DNA from: Linanthus parryae
Lineage: Eukaryota > Streptophyta > Magnoliopsida > Ericales > Polemoniaceae
DNA: 64,000 bases
Reading direction: 5' to 3'
Assembly (NCBI GenBank): GCA_023055425.1
Contig: JALGPY010000005.1
Location: forward strand, 87,585,495-87,649,494
The position numbers and the translations under genes are program-made. Below are positions 31,223-43,036 of the stretch, piece by piece. The notes under the pieces are model-generated. The model ran no database searches, was not told where the DNA came from, and saw nothing but the letters and a program-made list of their open reading frames with translations. Position 1 is the first letter of the stretch. The number at the start of each line of letters is the position of its first letter.

Positions 31223-33072
31223 TAAATTTCCATTATGCCCCTTTCGCCACAGCATGTTCTCTTGGAAAATATATCTGTTGGCCTTTCTTTTTAGCTTTTC
31301 GGCCTCTTTTCTGCCAGCGGGCACAGTTCCCTCTTGAAGATAATCGATTATTGGTTGCCGCCAATCATCTTCAATTGCGACGATCTCCATGGTGGCCTTG
31401 ATTAAAGCATATCTCTCGCAGTTGTTCTGTATACTGGCGACGAAGTATGACATCTGCAGCCAGTATATCCCATATCTGCGGCCAGTATATCCCATACCTT
31501 TGGGCCTTCCTGTAGATGGAGATTTCGTTGTCCCCGCAAGAATTTTGATGAATTTTGTCCAGGGTTGCTTGGTCCTCCTTTTCGGTTACGCATCTCATGA
31601 GGATACCCCTGGGGCCCTTGTGATAAAGCAAACCGTCATGTATGCAAAATCCCTTGGTAGAAACGCATGTTTCTTTGCTGGTTCCGTCACCCATTGCGCA
31701 CAGAATAGGCTGCCTCCAGTCCGCCTCTTCCGGAGGTCCTTCTTCGCATAGGTCATTTACCAATGACGGGACTGTCTTGACCTCAATTGATATCTTCGCA
31801 GGACATTTATCTGAGCTGATTTTTGACCCTAAAGTGGCCAGTGCGTCTGCGTGACGATTGTCAGATCTGGGAGTGTGCTCATATTTGACAGACTCGAAAC
31901 TTTGAACCAGCTTCTGCACAATTGACCGATAATTGAGTAGATTTATCTCTTTTAAAGCATATTCTCCCGAGGTTTGTTTGAAAACTAACTTTGAATCTCC
32001 CATGATGAAAAGAGTCTTAACTTCCAAAGATCTAGCTGCAAGGAGTCCCGCGATCAGGGCCTCATATTCGGCCTCGTTATTGGTCACCGCAAATTCCAGT
32101 TTTGTTGGCATCTGGATAACCTCTTGATCAGGCTTGATGAGTACCACTCCAATTCCTCCCCCCCGATCTTGTAGATGATCCGTCAAATTGTAGCTTCCAG
32201 TACTCCTTGCTGATTGCATATATCTCAGGCCCCTCGAGCCCCTCTAGCACGGGCTCGTGCCTCTCGTCTGGGAATTGTGCGAGCAGGTCTTCCAATGCCT
32301 GTGATTTGGTGGCATTAGGTCGTACGCATGTGATGTCATACTGGGAGATGGTCATGTACCATTTTGCGAGTCTCCCTGAGGGAGTTGAGTGTCCCAGCAG
32401 ATACCGTATGGGATCGTTCTTCGTTATAACCACCACTTTGTGGGAAGAAAAGTAATTTTTTAACTTCTCAATCGCGAAAAACAAAGCCGAACGATGCCGC
32501 TCTATGTCTGTGTATCTTGATTCTGCTGATTTGATCATGCGGGAGATGTAATACACCGGTCTTTCTTGTCCCTCGAATTCCTGGTCCAGTAGTGCTCCAA
32601 TTGACCTTTCGTTTGAAGTGAGGTACAATAGTAGAGGTGCTCCGAACTGCGGTGCGATCATAACCCTTAGGGATGTTAGCAGTTTCTTCAGTTTCTCGAA
32701 TGCAACTCGATGCTCTTCTGTCCAGAGGAACGTTGTGTTCTTTTTGAGCAAATTGCTGAAGTAGAAGGTCAATTCTGCAATTGCTGGTATAAACCTCCGT
32801 AAGTAAGACAATTTTCCTAGAAATGCCTTTAGTGCAGTTTGGGATTGCGGTGCTGGAAAATTTGTGATTGCCGAGATCTTGGCGAGGTCAGGCTCGATCC
32901 CATGCCTGCGGATCACACAGCCTAGGAACTTACCAGATGTTACCCCAAATGCACACTTCATAGGGTTCATCTTTAGCTGAAATGCGCGACATCTGTCAAA
33001 ATCTTCCTTAGATTTTTCAAGTGGTATTCTTTCTTCTTTGACTTAACCACTCGATCATCCACATAGAATTCG
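31223..33072 (-). pseudogene. Tat-B pol remnant (RT end, two RNase H, integrase start)
   Basis: Reading from 33072 down: RT from the YVDD motif onward (FYVDDRVVKSK), a nonsense codon soon after, thumb and first RNase H (MNPMKCAFGVTSGKFLG, ESRYTDIERHRSALFFAIEKL), then the second RNase H in another frame after a frameshift near 32155-32165 at a C-run (GGGIGVVLIKP, NNEAEYEALIAGL, MGDSKLVF, NRHADALATLGS). Next comes the integrase N-terminal side, with a short tandem duplication of the YGIYWPQ codons around 31445-31500. Integrase breaks off at about 31222 in the hairpin array. Confidence 0.85.
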
Positions 33073-35571
33073 GCTTCTTGGCCACTTTAGGGGCGTCCTC
33101 CCTCGCGGGCTGCTCTTCCTTCGACTCCTCCCGTATTACTTTCGCTCCAGCCGGTGACTGATTCTGGATGTCCTCCTGTCAGGGCAAAGGAGTTGGCCGA
33201 AATGGGGCCGGAAGCGGCCTGTCTTCCATCTCTGTGAACCATACTACTTCAGGTAAGTGTGCCTCCTCCAGATTGAAAGGATTCGCCGAGGCGGGTATTG
33301 TGACCGCCCTTTCTTTCCAGATGGCCTTCATCACCTGGTGAGCTGTCGAGGGTACAGCGCCAAAGCGGTGAATCCATGCTCGTCCGATAATCATGTGGTA
33401 AGTTGTTTCGGCCTCGATAACGTGGAATTTGACGGAACAATTTATCTGCCCAATTCGGACTCCCAACCGGATCCAGCCCAAAGTCATTATGGGGCCACTT
33501 CCAAACTTTATTAAGGACGAGAGATTCTTGACCATCTTATGCCCGTGAACCCCTGCCATGTCTAGGGTGCTCAAGGGAATGACATTTACCGCAGCTCCAC
33601 CATCGACGAAGGCTCTTTTGAACTCGACATGGTTGATCGTGGCCGTTACGTACAACGGAATTTGGTTGTTGATGTCAGCTCTTCTGTCCGACTCGTCGAA
33701 CTTCATGATTAGTCTTTGAGGTCTAAAGGCCCTGACGGCTTCGTCATTTGCGGTGACAAATCCTTCTCCGTACTTCTCTACCACTCCTAATATTGCCTTC
33801 ATCATCCCCTGTCTACAGCCCTCTGAAAAGTTCATCTCATCAAAGAATCTGGCGAATTTGGTAGACTTCATTCGCCCAGTGTGAGAGTCTTCGGTATCAA
33901 TGCCATATTCTTCGCCCCCATAGATTTCGTAACCTCAGGGACTGCCGTTTCTGCCATATCTGTAATCGAGATCGTAGCGATCTCTTTCCCCTTGGATTCT
34001 CGTCGCGCCGCAGGATTGTCTCGAACATCTTTGGTTGACTCTTCAACAACTAAATGGCCTTCCCTTACATGTTTGTCCACCATCCATTGGAGTTTCCTTC
34101 ATTCCCTGGTTGGATGGGAGATTTTCCCGTGACATTCGCACCATTTCAGGTCCCGAAATTGCTCTCCTTTAGGCCTGTGCTCAAAGGCCGGCAAGATTCC
34201 ATCTTGTCGCCATTTCTTGCAAAGGTCAATGGCGTCCCTGACCGAGATAGATAAGGGTAGCGGCTCTTGAACTGCAAACCGTCATTGCTTGTTGGGCGAG
34301 GATATCGCGTGTACGTCGGCGTCTCGTGATTGTTTGAATCCACCGTCTTTAGAGCTGGTATTCGTCGGAGCGCGCTCGCTACTGTATATTTTCTTTGTCC
34401 TTTCGACTAGTGGCTCAACGTTCTTGGTACAATCGATCAATTTTGAAAAGGTAGGCGTGTTCAGGTTAATTAGCATACCTTTATATTCATCACGCATGCC
34501 TTGCAGGCATATTTCAACCACACGGCCTTCCGAGACCTCGACGATGCACTCTAGGGACCTGGCTCTGAATTTCTTGATGAAGGCGACCCCTTCCTCATCG
34601 GACCTTTGGTACATTCGGGAGAGGTGAATGGTGGTGACCCTTTCGTTCACCTGGAAGAACTTTGTGTAGAATTTCTTTACCATTTCTTCCCATGTCTTGA
34701 TAGTTCCCGCTTCTAGGGTTCTGTACCACTTATATGAAACAGTTCCCAGAGACTTGGGAAACTCGTGCATGAGAAACCGAGTATCAGCCGCGTGTGGGCC
34801 CATCATATCCACGAACCTCATCACTTGCTCGTGGGCGTTCCCACTGACTTCATCAAACTTCTCCCATTTGGGTGCTTTGTACCCAGCAGGGTTCGGCATC
34901 AAGTAGATATCCCACAGAATGGGAGGTGCATTATCTAACCTGGGGATGACAGTGTCCGCGAAGCTTTGGTTGGCGATAATACTGTCGATCCTTTGTTCAA
35001 GGGCCGCCATGCTAGCAGGTGTTCCCCCATAGGATGGAGTTGTTGGCCCGAAGCCCGGAATGTAGGGCATACTGGGGTTGTGAGGAAGTGGAGGTGGGGG
35101 CCCATGGCTTCCCAGGGCTCCGCTTGCGTAGAGAGATGATGCAGGATATGAGGCGGGGTTCCCTGCCATCATCAGGGACGAGCCTGATGAGAACCGTGGC
35201 GTCTGGCTCGCCGGGCCACCCGAGAGAGGAGTCTGGGCAGGAGAGACATGCACTATTGAGGTGCCTATTGAGGTGGACACTGTCCCTGGCGGGGGCAGTG
35301 GAGTTGGCAACAATGGGACAGAAGCCCCCGGGACAACATTCTGGGCCACTTTTCCCAGAATTGCGAAGATCTGAGCAATTTGCTCAGATTAAGCATCCAT
35401 AGCCTGGGCTTGGGTTTGTATCGTAGCCTGGAGAGACTCCAAAGAGGGCTCTCCCTCAACGACAACTTGAGCCCGAGTATTGGGAGTGGTGTTGAGCAGT
35501 CCGTCCTGTCCTGAGGTCTCCTCATGGGAGGGAGATTGGTCTCCATGACGAACGTCTTAGTCCGAAGGCAT
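33073..35571 (-). pseudogene. Tat-B gag-protease remnant
   Basis: Starts at an ATG near 35571 but has early in-frame stops (after MPSD and after AQAMDA). It then stays open over the capsid domain (35349-34282: WYRTLEAGTIKTWEEM, FYTKFFQ, MRDEYKGMLINL), is frameshifted, and continues to the protease (33871-33179: VDGGAAVNVIPLSTL, MIIGRAWIHRFGAVPS). The Trp after FRPTPLP has become a stop. About 100 codons later the frame jumps at about 33073 into RT at YVDD, so the N-terminal half of RT is deleted. Confidence 0.88.
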
Positions 35572-35625
35572 TATGAACATATTTGAAGTTTTTGAAGGTG
35601 GATGTTTCACGTCGGGTCACCAAAA

Positions 35626-36223
35626 TGTGTACAAGGGAATCCTCAAGAGATATCCAAGTATAAACTTCAAGTAGAGAATAAGAACACAAAGGACTGTAGG
35701 ATGTGTGTAGGGAGAGAGTAAGCACTAGTAACTGCTTGTGAGAGAGAGACAGTAAGCTATGGTACTGGACCAATATGTCTTGTGTCGCAACGGAGAGCTA
35801 ACAATCCTATATATAGTGGAGAAGTGACTGTTGAGGGGTTAATGCACCGTAAATGGCGGCTTAAAGATAGGGTCCCAACGGCACGATCGACCGTTTATAT
35901 AGGAACCATTATGTATCTGCCCGCAAGTATCGGAGACCGTTATGAGATCAGTCGCATTGATGGGACACGTAAGCCTAGGATCTCTCAGTTAGTTTGAAGG
36001 GGTCGCGCGCAAGCTTGGTTGTCTCATGTGCGCGACGGACCTTACTCTAGCCTCCAAACCATTAAGTACCTACAGCTCCCATGTTATGGTGCGCGAGGGC
36101 CCTGTCTCGTAGCCCCCACGGGGATCAGCACGGGTGGTGATCCGGTGTGGGTGGAGCACAGCTGGGTGTGCTGGATGGCTGCCATGTGGCGATGATCCGT
36201 CTGTCTGGAAAGATGTATCTACA
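35626..36223 (-). repeat. Right (5') LTR of Tat-B (598 bp)
   Basis: In element orientation it starts TGTAGATACATC and ends TTGTACACA, followed by TTT and the primer site TGGTGACCCGACGTGAAAC (about 35603-35622). The first 200 bp are recognisably related to the Tat-A LTR (GGAGGCTAGAGTAAG, GTGGGGGCT). Outside it lies GGACT and the continuing gag gene. Confidence 0.92.
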
Positions 36224-36930
36224 GGACTCCACGAAAGGCTACATGAGTCTCTGTTGAGCAGAACATACCCTACTCTCCACGAAGCCTATGACAGAGCTGC
36301 TGATATCTGGCGAGTCTGTGTCGTCCAAGATGAGAAAAACAAGAACGCAAGTTAGAAGAGACATGAGGAGGTAACAACTTTTCAAAGGGGAATCAGAGGT
36401 TCAAGTATAAAAATGGAGAAGGAAATTAGGGGCAATACCGAGGAAATCAACAAGTGTAGGAAGAACCACCCTGCAGTTGATGCATGGGGAACCCAGTCAC
36501 CTGACACAACTGTGGTAAGCAGGGACATCGAGCTTATGAGTGCCGGTCACAACCAGCCTGGAACCAGCCAATAAATCAAGGAGGCAACTTTGGAAGGCCA
36601 CAATAGAATAACTATCAGGGAAATCTCCGAAAGAACGAGGACAACTTTCTCGCAACCATCAGTTTGGGAAATCAGTAGAATGGGAAACACAACTACCAAA
36701 ACAATGGAGGCAATGGCTATGGTAGGAAGCAGAACTACAACCCGGGAAATGCAGAACAGAACGGAGCTCAACCCATGATTGGAAACGACAAAAATAGAGA
36801 AGGAGGTGCAGGAGCTCAGAATTCCAATGTAGGAAGAATTGATGTGCTGACAAAGACTGAGGCGGAAGCTGCAGATGGAGTTGTCACGGGTAATTTCATT
36901 ATCTATGAGCAACCAACTTCGGGTTGACAA
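36224..36930 (+). pseudogene. gag 3' piece of the old chromovirus-like element
   Basis: The capsid frame resumes (HERLHESLLSRTYPTLHEAY) and stops after KNKNAS. Further on, in shifting frames, come remnants of a CCHC knuckle (CRKNHPAVDA, GKQGHRAYECR; about 36445-36550), an Asn/Gly-rich linker, and the gag-protease boundary LTKTEAEAADGVVTGNF (about 36845-36895), which corresponds to [17 protein letters not shown] in the intact element. Directly after it the sequence jumps to the end of pol (GDVTL; about 36985), so some 3 kb of pol were lost. Confidence 0.8.
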
Positions 36931-37304
36931 CATATTTGATCAGATGCTAGGGGCTATTGTTTTTCAAATATTGAGTTAAGTTCCGGGGACGTCACTCTCT
37001 AAGGGGGGAGAGGATGCAACCCTTTGATAAGTACTGTTCCGAGCTTAGTACCCTTACGACGTGCTTAACCCTGACAGTTAGTAACCAAATGAGACTATGA
37101 CCACTTAAGTAACTGAGCAAGACGACGACTTTACTTGATAATATGTGTGACATTATGTGCATTAAATGGTGATTACTTGTTGTGTGAAATTACTTGCTTG
37201 CTATGTGATGTTAATTCTGATAGTTATTTATTGTTCGATGGTTTTAGGATCCCGGTTATTTGTCTGATTCTAGCTTTGAGGACGATGCTCTCAAGGGGGA
37301 AGGA
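36931..37304 (+). other. 3' untranslated piece and PPT of the old element
   Basis: After the pol deletion the sequence GGACGTCACTCTCTAAGGGG resembles the end of the intact chromovirus pol (GGACGTCACTCCTTTAAGGG at 54197). A spacer follows and then GAGGACGATGCTCTCAAGGG and GGGAAGGA, the purine tract before the LTR start at 37305. The intact element has the parallel GAGGACGAAGCTTGATCTTA and AGGGAAGGA. No gene. Confidence 0.7.
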
Positions 37305-40243
37305 TGTAATACCCCGTCTGATTCCTAGGGGTAAATTAGTAATTTGAGTAGTTAAATAAGAATTTAATTTTTAAAAATAAGGTTGGGTAAATTATTGCGT
37401 TTTTTTATAGTTAAAAAATTCATGTGAGATTTTAGAAACTGTTAGATCAATAAAATAATACGATAGTATTTTCTTTATTTTAGTCATGACCGCGTACGCG
37501 ACCACCACGAGATGTTGTGCATGTGACACACCCAATCACTCTCGTAATTGGTGCACCCAAACCACTATAGTGTTTCTCTCATCTTCTTCAACAAATCAGT
37601 TTTCTCTCCAGATATTTCCATCACCGCCTCCTCACCACCAACTTCACCATCATCGCCTCTATCACCATCATCTCCACTTCCTCTCCAAGCAACCCTCTCT
37701 ATTTAAGCAGCTTACCTCCTCCCCCTCACACCACATCCGCCACCAACACCCCATCACCACCATCATCATCTTCATCATCATCAGTACCGTTGTTGCTCTA
37801 GAAAAAAACCACCTCCATCACTCTTACACTATCTGCTCCACCTCACTCACACTCTTCCTCTCTGTTCTCGGAAGTCACCACCAGCAGAAGCTTTAGAAGT
37901 GGCAGCAACCATCAACCTCGCCACCATAACCACCGCCGGTAAACCCACCAAACAAGTCGAAAGAAAAAGGTAGAAGTAGCAGAAGCGATTTCAGAGGGTC
38001 CGCTGAACTTCCGGACCTCCATAAAAATCGGAAAACAGTTCAAGCAGTTTCAAGGATGAGGAAGCCATTAAAGCCGGTGTCGAAGAACTACCCCGACCAC
38101 CTCGACGGCGATCTCAACCCAACTCAATTCTTGACCGATTCTGGCCATTCTTGGCATAGATATGTTCCAAATCACTCTATAGTTAGTTTTTAGATAGTCA
38201 AAATTGTATCTTGATTGCTTGATTCCAAGTTTAGATTGATTAATTTGTAGTTCATGTTAAGGGGGTTAAAGTGTAGTTTAAGAAAATTGTTTATATTATA
38301 AGATAGGGGGAGTTATTTGTATTATAGAAAAACTGTGAGGGAGTTAATGTATTTTATTCATTCTGTCGTGTGAGGGTAAGGGGGTGTTTCCTGAATTTTA
38401 TTGAGGCTTAAGTGTATTACATGTCATTTACTTTAACTTGGGGGAAACTAAGTGTCGTTTACTTAAACATTACATTTTATGTAAAAATAAAAAATGTTTA
38501 TTTCGGATTAAAATTATTTTCTAAAAATACTAGTTTTCGTCCTCGTATCAGAAAAATAACTCGGGTACTCAAATAGTGTACGGAATGTCAATTTTAAAAT
38601 CAAACTAGAATTATTTTCTTAAATCTAAACGATTAATGTGCTTAACTACTTAACTTTCAATTCGGTTTTTGTTGGATACTCGTAGAACGATACGTGCTAG
38701 ATTATTAACATTGTTTATAACATTTAAAAGTATTCTCCTTAGAAGTTCAATACTCTTCGTTATCGTTTAAATCTTTATAATTGCAATAATAATCTATTTC
38801 TCTCAGTTTTCATAACAATAACCTAGCATTGCGTGTCTTTTTAAATAAAGAATTTCCAAAAATAAATATTTAGTCTTATAAACATGAATTTAATAGTTAA
38901 TGCGCTATTTTATTCCGTTAATAAGAAAATATAACAAAAGAGAGAAGCGTTTGGGGATCAGTAAGAGGGTATTTAATTTATCTAAGGACTAAGTAGGATT
39001 CTTGATAAGATTTATAATGTTATACTTGTATAGTTGGACTTGCGATTGAATAAGAAAGTATAATTTGTAGGTGTCATGTTTGTAGACGACGACTAAGTTC
39101 ATCAGTAGGAGGTTTTACGTGCTAGTTGATATGGACTAAGGTGGGTATACATGCCAAGTCTTGCGTGCTTAACTCCTTTCGTGTCAAAATATATTTTTAT
39201 AATTTGTCTCAAAATGTATTTTGTGATTTACATAATTTACTTGAAATTTGGTTAAATTTGAAATATTTGTTTCAAAACTGTCACACGAATAATAATAATG
39301 TGTAATAACGTAAAGTGAAAAGAGTTGTGCGGGAGAAGCTTATTGTTATTTTCGATGTTGACTCCGGTCACTCGGCCCGTTGTTATTATTTTATTATTGT
39401 CGATTTTGACTCCGGTCACTCGGCTCGTGGTTATTATTTTATTATTGTCGATGTTGACTTCGGTCACTCGGCCCGTGGTTATTATTATTTTCGATGTTGA
39501 CTCCGGTCACTCGGCTCGTGGTTATTATTATTGTCGATGTTGACTCCGGTCACCCGGCCCGTGGTTATTATTATTGCTCTGTGTACTCACATCTCTGGCC
39601 GCAAGAAGTTTTAGGGGGGAGGGGGTGCCGGCACTTAAGGTCTTGGAGTATGCGAGATGGTTGGTTTTTATCATTTCTTCCCCGTGTCAACTAAAGGATA
39701 AAAATTGAGTTTTCTAGTTTGGAAGAGTATTAATGGAATTGGAGTATTCAGATTAATTGGAAATTTCAGACTCAGATATTGATTTTGGATTGAGTACTGG
39801 TTACTGAAAATTTCTGGAAATGAGAAAAGAACTTGAGATGTCATATTACTCCACCACTCTCTTTGCTTCTATAAAGTTATTATTTACAGTTTTTATTTAA
39901 AATATCTCTCATCTGTAGTTTACATGCTTGGGTGTTACTCAGTATTTTATTGCTGACTTTGAAAATTGCGATTCCTGTTTTCATCTCAACGCAGGTTTAG
40001 GAGGCGAAGACTATGGCGTAGCAGGGTACGAGACTCACCTAGATGGATATCATCACAAGTAGAATCTAGTGTGATTAGCTAAGCATAATGTAGTAGTTTA
40101 GAGACGCATGTAATATCTAAAGACTTATGTAATGTTTAATAATATGTAATATATATTTCGAGATGTTATGCCTTTTGATTTCCGCTGTTACTTTTAGCAG
40201 CGCCCTCGCGGTCTTGTCCAAGCCCGATAAAGGGGTTGTTGCA
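37305..40243 (+). repeat. 3' LTR of the old chromovirus-like element (about 2.9 kb)
   Basis: Starts TGTAATACCCCGTC right after a polypurine tract and most likely ends GGGGTTGTTGCA at 40243, where LINE-like sequence begins. The length is close to the 3.05-kb solo LTR at 26927. It holds a 136-codon plus-strand frame rich in Ser, His and Pro (37486-37896) that I regard as LTR sequence rather than a gene, and a tandem repeat at 39345-39575. Confidence 0.72.
39345..39575 (+). repeat. Tandem repeat of five 42-50-bp units in the old LTR
   Basis: The unit is TTATTATTGTCGATGTTGAC followed by TCCGGTCACTCGGCCCGTGG, with length variation in the TTATTATTTTA part. Five copies end at 39575. Alternation of CGGCCCG and CGGCTCG between neighbouring units suggests a two-unit higher-order step. 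The matching zone in the young LTR (46580-46700) has a paired GACCAAGCAAAGCTTGGGAC motif instead. Confidence 0.9.
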
Positions 40244-40600
40244 AAATGCACCATGCTAAAGATTGCGGCTTTGATTTCATCATGTTTAAAAGGCTTAGAC
40301 AAAAGAGCCCTTTGGTCATGAAATAAGTACTTCTTAATGTGCATAGCAATTGGAAAGGGGGTTGAGGTGGTATGATAAAGAGCAGCTAGGACAGACATGG
40401 AGGACTGAGGATACTATAGACTTCCTTAAAGCGGACACTGAAAGTTGCCCCGATCTCCTCTTCAGAAGAGACTCTGGTCCCCTTAATATGATTAATACTC
40501 CATATATGATTCCTAATTCTCCTTAGTTTGGTGCTAGCATGAGTGAATCTAGTATCACGTCCTGAGTTAGTTCATCAAGTCGTGAGTTTATTCCACCCTC
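40244..40600 (-). pseudogene. LINE (L1-type) reverse-transcriptase remnant
   Basis: On the minus strand a short open stretch reads ALLSKPFKHDEIKAAIFSMV, the conserved start of plant L1 ORF2 RT (the family has PFTxEEIKEAxFxM), preceded by YHTTSTPFPIAMHIKKYL. Neither the beginning nor the catalytic motif is present. The old LTR interrupts it on its C-terminal side, so it is the substrate into which that element inserted. Confidence 0.6.
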
Positions 40601-40627
40601 CTCTCTTAACTAAGGCCTTGCTTATTT

Positions 40628-41079
40628 AGGGCTAGTTTGGGAATGCTTCTGTTGGCAAAACAGTTGATTTCCGACAACCGAAGCAATTTTAGTGCTTTTG
40701 GTAAAAAATTAATTTTTTCGACTTTTCAGACAGTTTATGCTGTCTCACATTAGCTTTTAGGAAGCCGGGGGAGATGCTTTCCCGGAAAGTGCTTTTGATT
40801 AATTTATCGACAACCACTTTTTAATTTAAAAATTTGAAATATCTAAATATTTATCTCTACAGAACTGATACATGTAAGGTATATTTTTGTCATTTTACCT
40901 TCTCACAGCATGTTGATAGTTGATTTTACCAAACACGAAATTACTATGTCAATATTTCACAGTAGCTTTCACATAATATTTATCATATAATATTTTAACT
41001 AATATTCACAGTAGCTTCTCCACAGTAATTCTCCCACATTAACTTCTAACACCGCAACAGCATTCCCGAACTAACCCTA
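40628..41079. mobile_element. MITE candidate with 20-bp inverted termini
   Basis: AGGGCTAGTTTGGGAATGCT at the left and, reverse-complemented, AGGGTTAGTTCGGGAATGCT at the right form 18/20 matching inverted ends of a 452-bp non-coding insert. The TAGTTTGGGAA-type terminus is typical of hAT- or PIF-like MITEs. I could not identify a clean target duplication, so the superfamily is open. Confidence 0.7.
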
Positions 41080-42329
41080 ATCTAATTTTGAGCAAGTTTT
41101 TACCTTTTTCAGTCATAACAAAATTTCATTTTGCTCCTTATATTTTTCTAGAATTCCGTCGTATAACCGGTTCGAAGCGGGACCTCATGCAGAAACTTCA
41201 AACACTATCACTGAGCCAACACCCATTTGCATTTTGCTCTGTATATTGCAACTTTTTTTAGATAACTTTTTTACATTTTTTAGACCTCACTTTCTTTACC
41301 TAATTTATTCAAAAAAAATATGTTACTTTTATATGTTTTGTTTGAAAAAAAGATAAAAGGAATAATTACTATTTGAAACAAAATGTTGTGTATTTTTCTT
41401 CTATTTTAACACCAAATAAGAAAAATTGAAGGTAGAAAAAACTAACTCTTTTAGTCTTATAGAAAGGTAAACATTTATGTAAATAAGTTATAACGAAATG
41501 AAAAAATTAGTTTCCTAAATATATAATGAGTAAATTAGAAATTATTTAAAAGTTAAAAAATGTAAAAAGCCACCTAAAATTAGGCAAAAAAAACAAGACC
41601 TAAGACTATAAAAAAAGCTAGTTTTTTAACTACACTTTTTTATACTTTATACTCATAAACTCCTTTTTATGAGATAAAATAGGAGATAAGTACGCAATTT
41701 TTCTTGAAAAAGATAACTACACTCTTTAAAAATAATTAACCTTACCTCAATTTTTTTTAACCAACTCGATAATAAACCGCGGCATTGACACACAAAAAAA
41801 AAACTGCGGTATTACGGTATCTTGTTTTACAAAGATCCTTTCAGTGTGCTACTCCTGCAGCAAATAACAATTCTTTTTGTTGTTGTTGATGCTGTAGCAA
41901 ACAACAAATTTATTCACCCAAAAGAAATAATATTATCAAATTTAGGTAGTTGGGGGAGGTTTGGATTTTAGGGGAAAAGCTGGAAGATTTTGAGATCACT
42001 TGTTGGAGCCCATTTGTTGTGGATGAGTCATCTGCATGTGATCTGTTTTGCAATAGCACAGATGAGCATCTAATTTATTATTTGACCATAGATTTTGTCT
42101 GCTTCAAGTGTTTTGGCATAATGTGAGGAAATCAATTAATAGAAAAATAAAAAGAAGGAAAAGAAAAAGAAAAAAAGCAAAAGAAACAAAATAAGAAAGA
42201 AAACCTTTAGTCTAAGATTAGAGAAAGGTGTGTGATCGCACCAACAACCATATAATTTCCTCTTGAATATAAAAGACCTCTTAGGTGCCTAATGCACTGT
42301 TATGGGGCACCATTGTTGCAGCTAAAAAC
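41080..42329. other. AT-rich non-coding stretch
   Basis: About 1.25 kb, largely A/T-rich with many homopolymer runs (A- and T-tracts of 6-9). No reading frame above 60 codons and no repeat boundary that I can support. A GTTGTTGTTGATG patch lies near 41878. Probably old transposon debris. Confidence 0.45.
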
Positions 42330-42334
42330 TTACT

Positions 42335-42339
<5 letters not shown>

Positions 42340-42373
<34 letters not shown>

Positions 42374-42672
42374 AAAGAGTCACCATCACATAGAAAAGGA
42401 AAATAGTACATGGAGATAGAACAAGGGGCATACCCCTCTCAAGCAACAACAACGACACAAACAGCGTCTGCACCTACAACTACAACAACAACAGGAACAC
42501 AGCGACTAACAACTAGCTAGACAGACAACTACAATAACTACAACAGAGACAAGCAAGCTATATCGTCATCCAAAAGAGAACTCCTAGCAGCCTTATGAGC
42601 AACCGCAACCATGGTCCGATTCACCTTAGAGATGCTACAAAATAAAAGATGCTGCGACAGAATCCTGATCCA
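42340..42672 (-). mobile_element. 5'-truncated LINE insertion with poly(A) tail
   Basis: Flanked by the direct repeat TTACTCATTT (42330-42339 and 42673-42682). On the minus strand it starts inside a frame (RILSQHLLFCSISKVNRTMV, then AVAHKAARSSLLDDDIA and stop) that fits the C-terminal edge of an L1 ORF2 RNase H domain. A 3' UTR with GTTGTTGTTGC repeats follows, and it ends in about 30 A. Target duplication, 5' truncation and tail together mark target-primed reverse transcription. The tail is long, so the insertion may be fairly recent. Confidence 0.8.
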
Positions 42673-42947
42673 TTACTCATTTCTCTTGGAGTTGTTAACA
42701 TGACGCGCACAATTGGTTCAAAATTACAAATACATGTGGTAATCAACCTCTACCAAGACTAAAAAATGTAGGTGTTGTAAAATTTGGTACCCTGAACGGT
42801 GAAAGTATCCTAAGCGGAAAGAGGGAAAATTTCTTTGCATCAAACTTGAGCAGGTGAAAATGACTTTTACCTAAACCAAAATGAGTACAACATCAAGCTA
42901 CATACTAGCTGCAGACTCTCATCCATAGCCAGGACAGGCAGACCTGC

Positions 42948-43036
42948 GGAAGATCAGTATATACAGCTAACCACAAATAAGTATTGGGTCCCGTGGAAGA
43001 TCAGTAGATACAGCTAACCACAAATAAGTATTGGGT
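42948..43036 (+). repeat. 47-bp tandem duplication
   Basis: GGAAGATCAGTATATACAGC and the following bases up to AAGTATTGGGT occur twice in direct succession with a single base difference in the first half (GTATATAC versus GTAGATAC). It lies in non-coding DNA 150 bp before the copia LTR. No function is evident. Confidence 0.8.

Larger units (their letters stand above)
26625..36223 (-). mobile_element. Tat-B, deleted minus-strand Tat element
   Basis: Flanked by GGACT at 26620-26624 and 36224-36228. In element orientation: 5' LTR 36223-35626, tRNA-Trp-like primer site, gag, protease, RT missing its N-terminal half, RNase H, second RNase H with frameshift, truncated integrase, short hairpin array, the last exon of an antisense PMD-type gene, then a 3' LTR that lost its first roughly 70-75 bp. 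The LTRs resemble those of Tat-A at their 5' part but are clearly a different, older family. It is not autonomous. Confidence 0.9.
10751..40243 (+). mobile_element. Old chromovirus-like Ty3/gypsy element split by nested insertions
   Basis: The pieces read in order once the insertions are set aside: gag start (10751-10874), gag middle (26245-26624), gag end with CCHC remnant and gag-pro boundary (36224-36930), a short 3' untranslated piece, then a long 3' LTR (37305-40243). The gag resembles that of the intact Tekay/Del-like element at 49532. Protease, RT, RNase H and integrase are missing between about 36930 and 36980, and the 5' LTR is not found, so the element was decayed independently of the later insertions. 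The right end abuts a LINE remnant. Confidence 0.75.

Noticed and set aside
37486..37896. 136-codon Ser/His/Pro-rich plus-strand ORF
   Set aside because: Low-complexity CACCATCA-type sequence inside an LTR; no domain and no counterpart ORF in the related LTRs.
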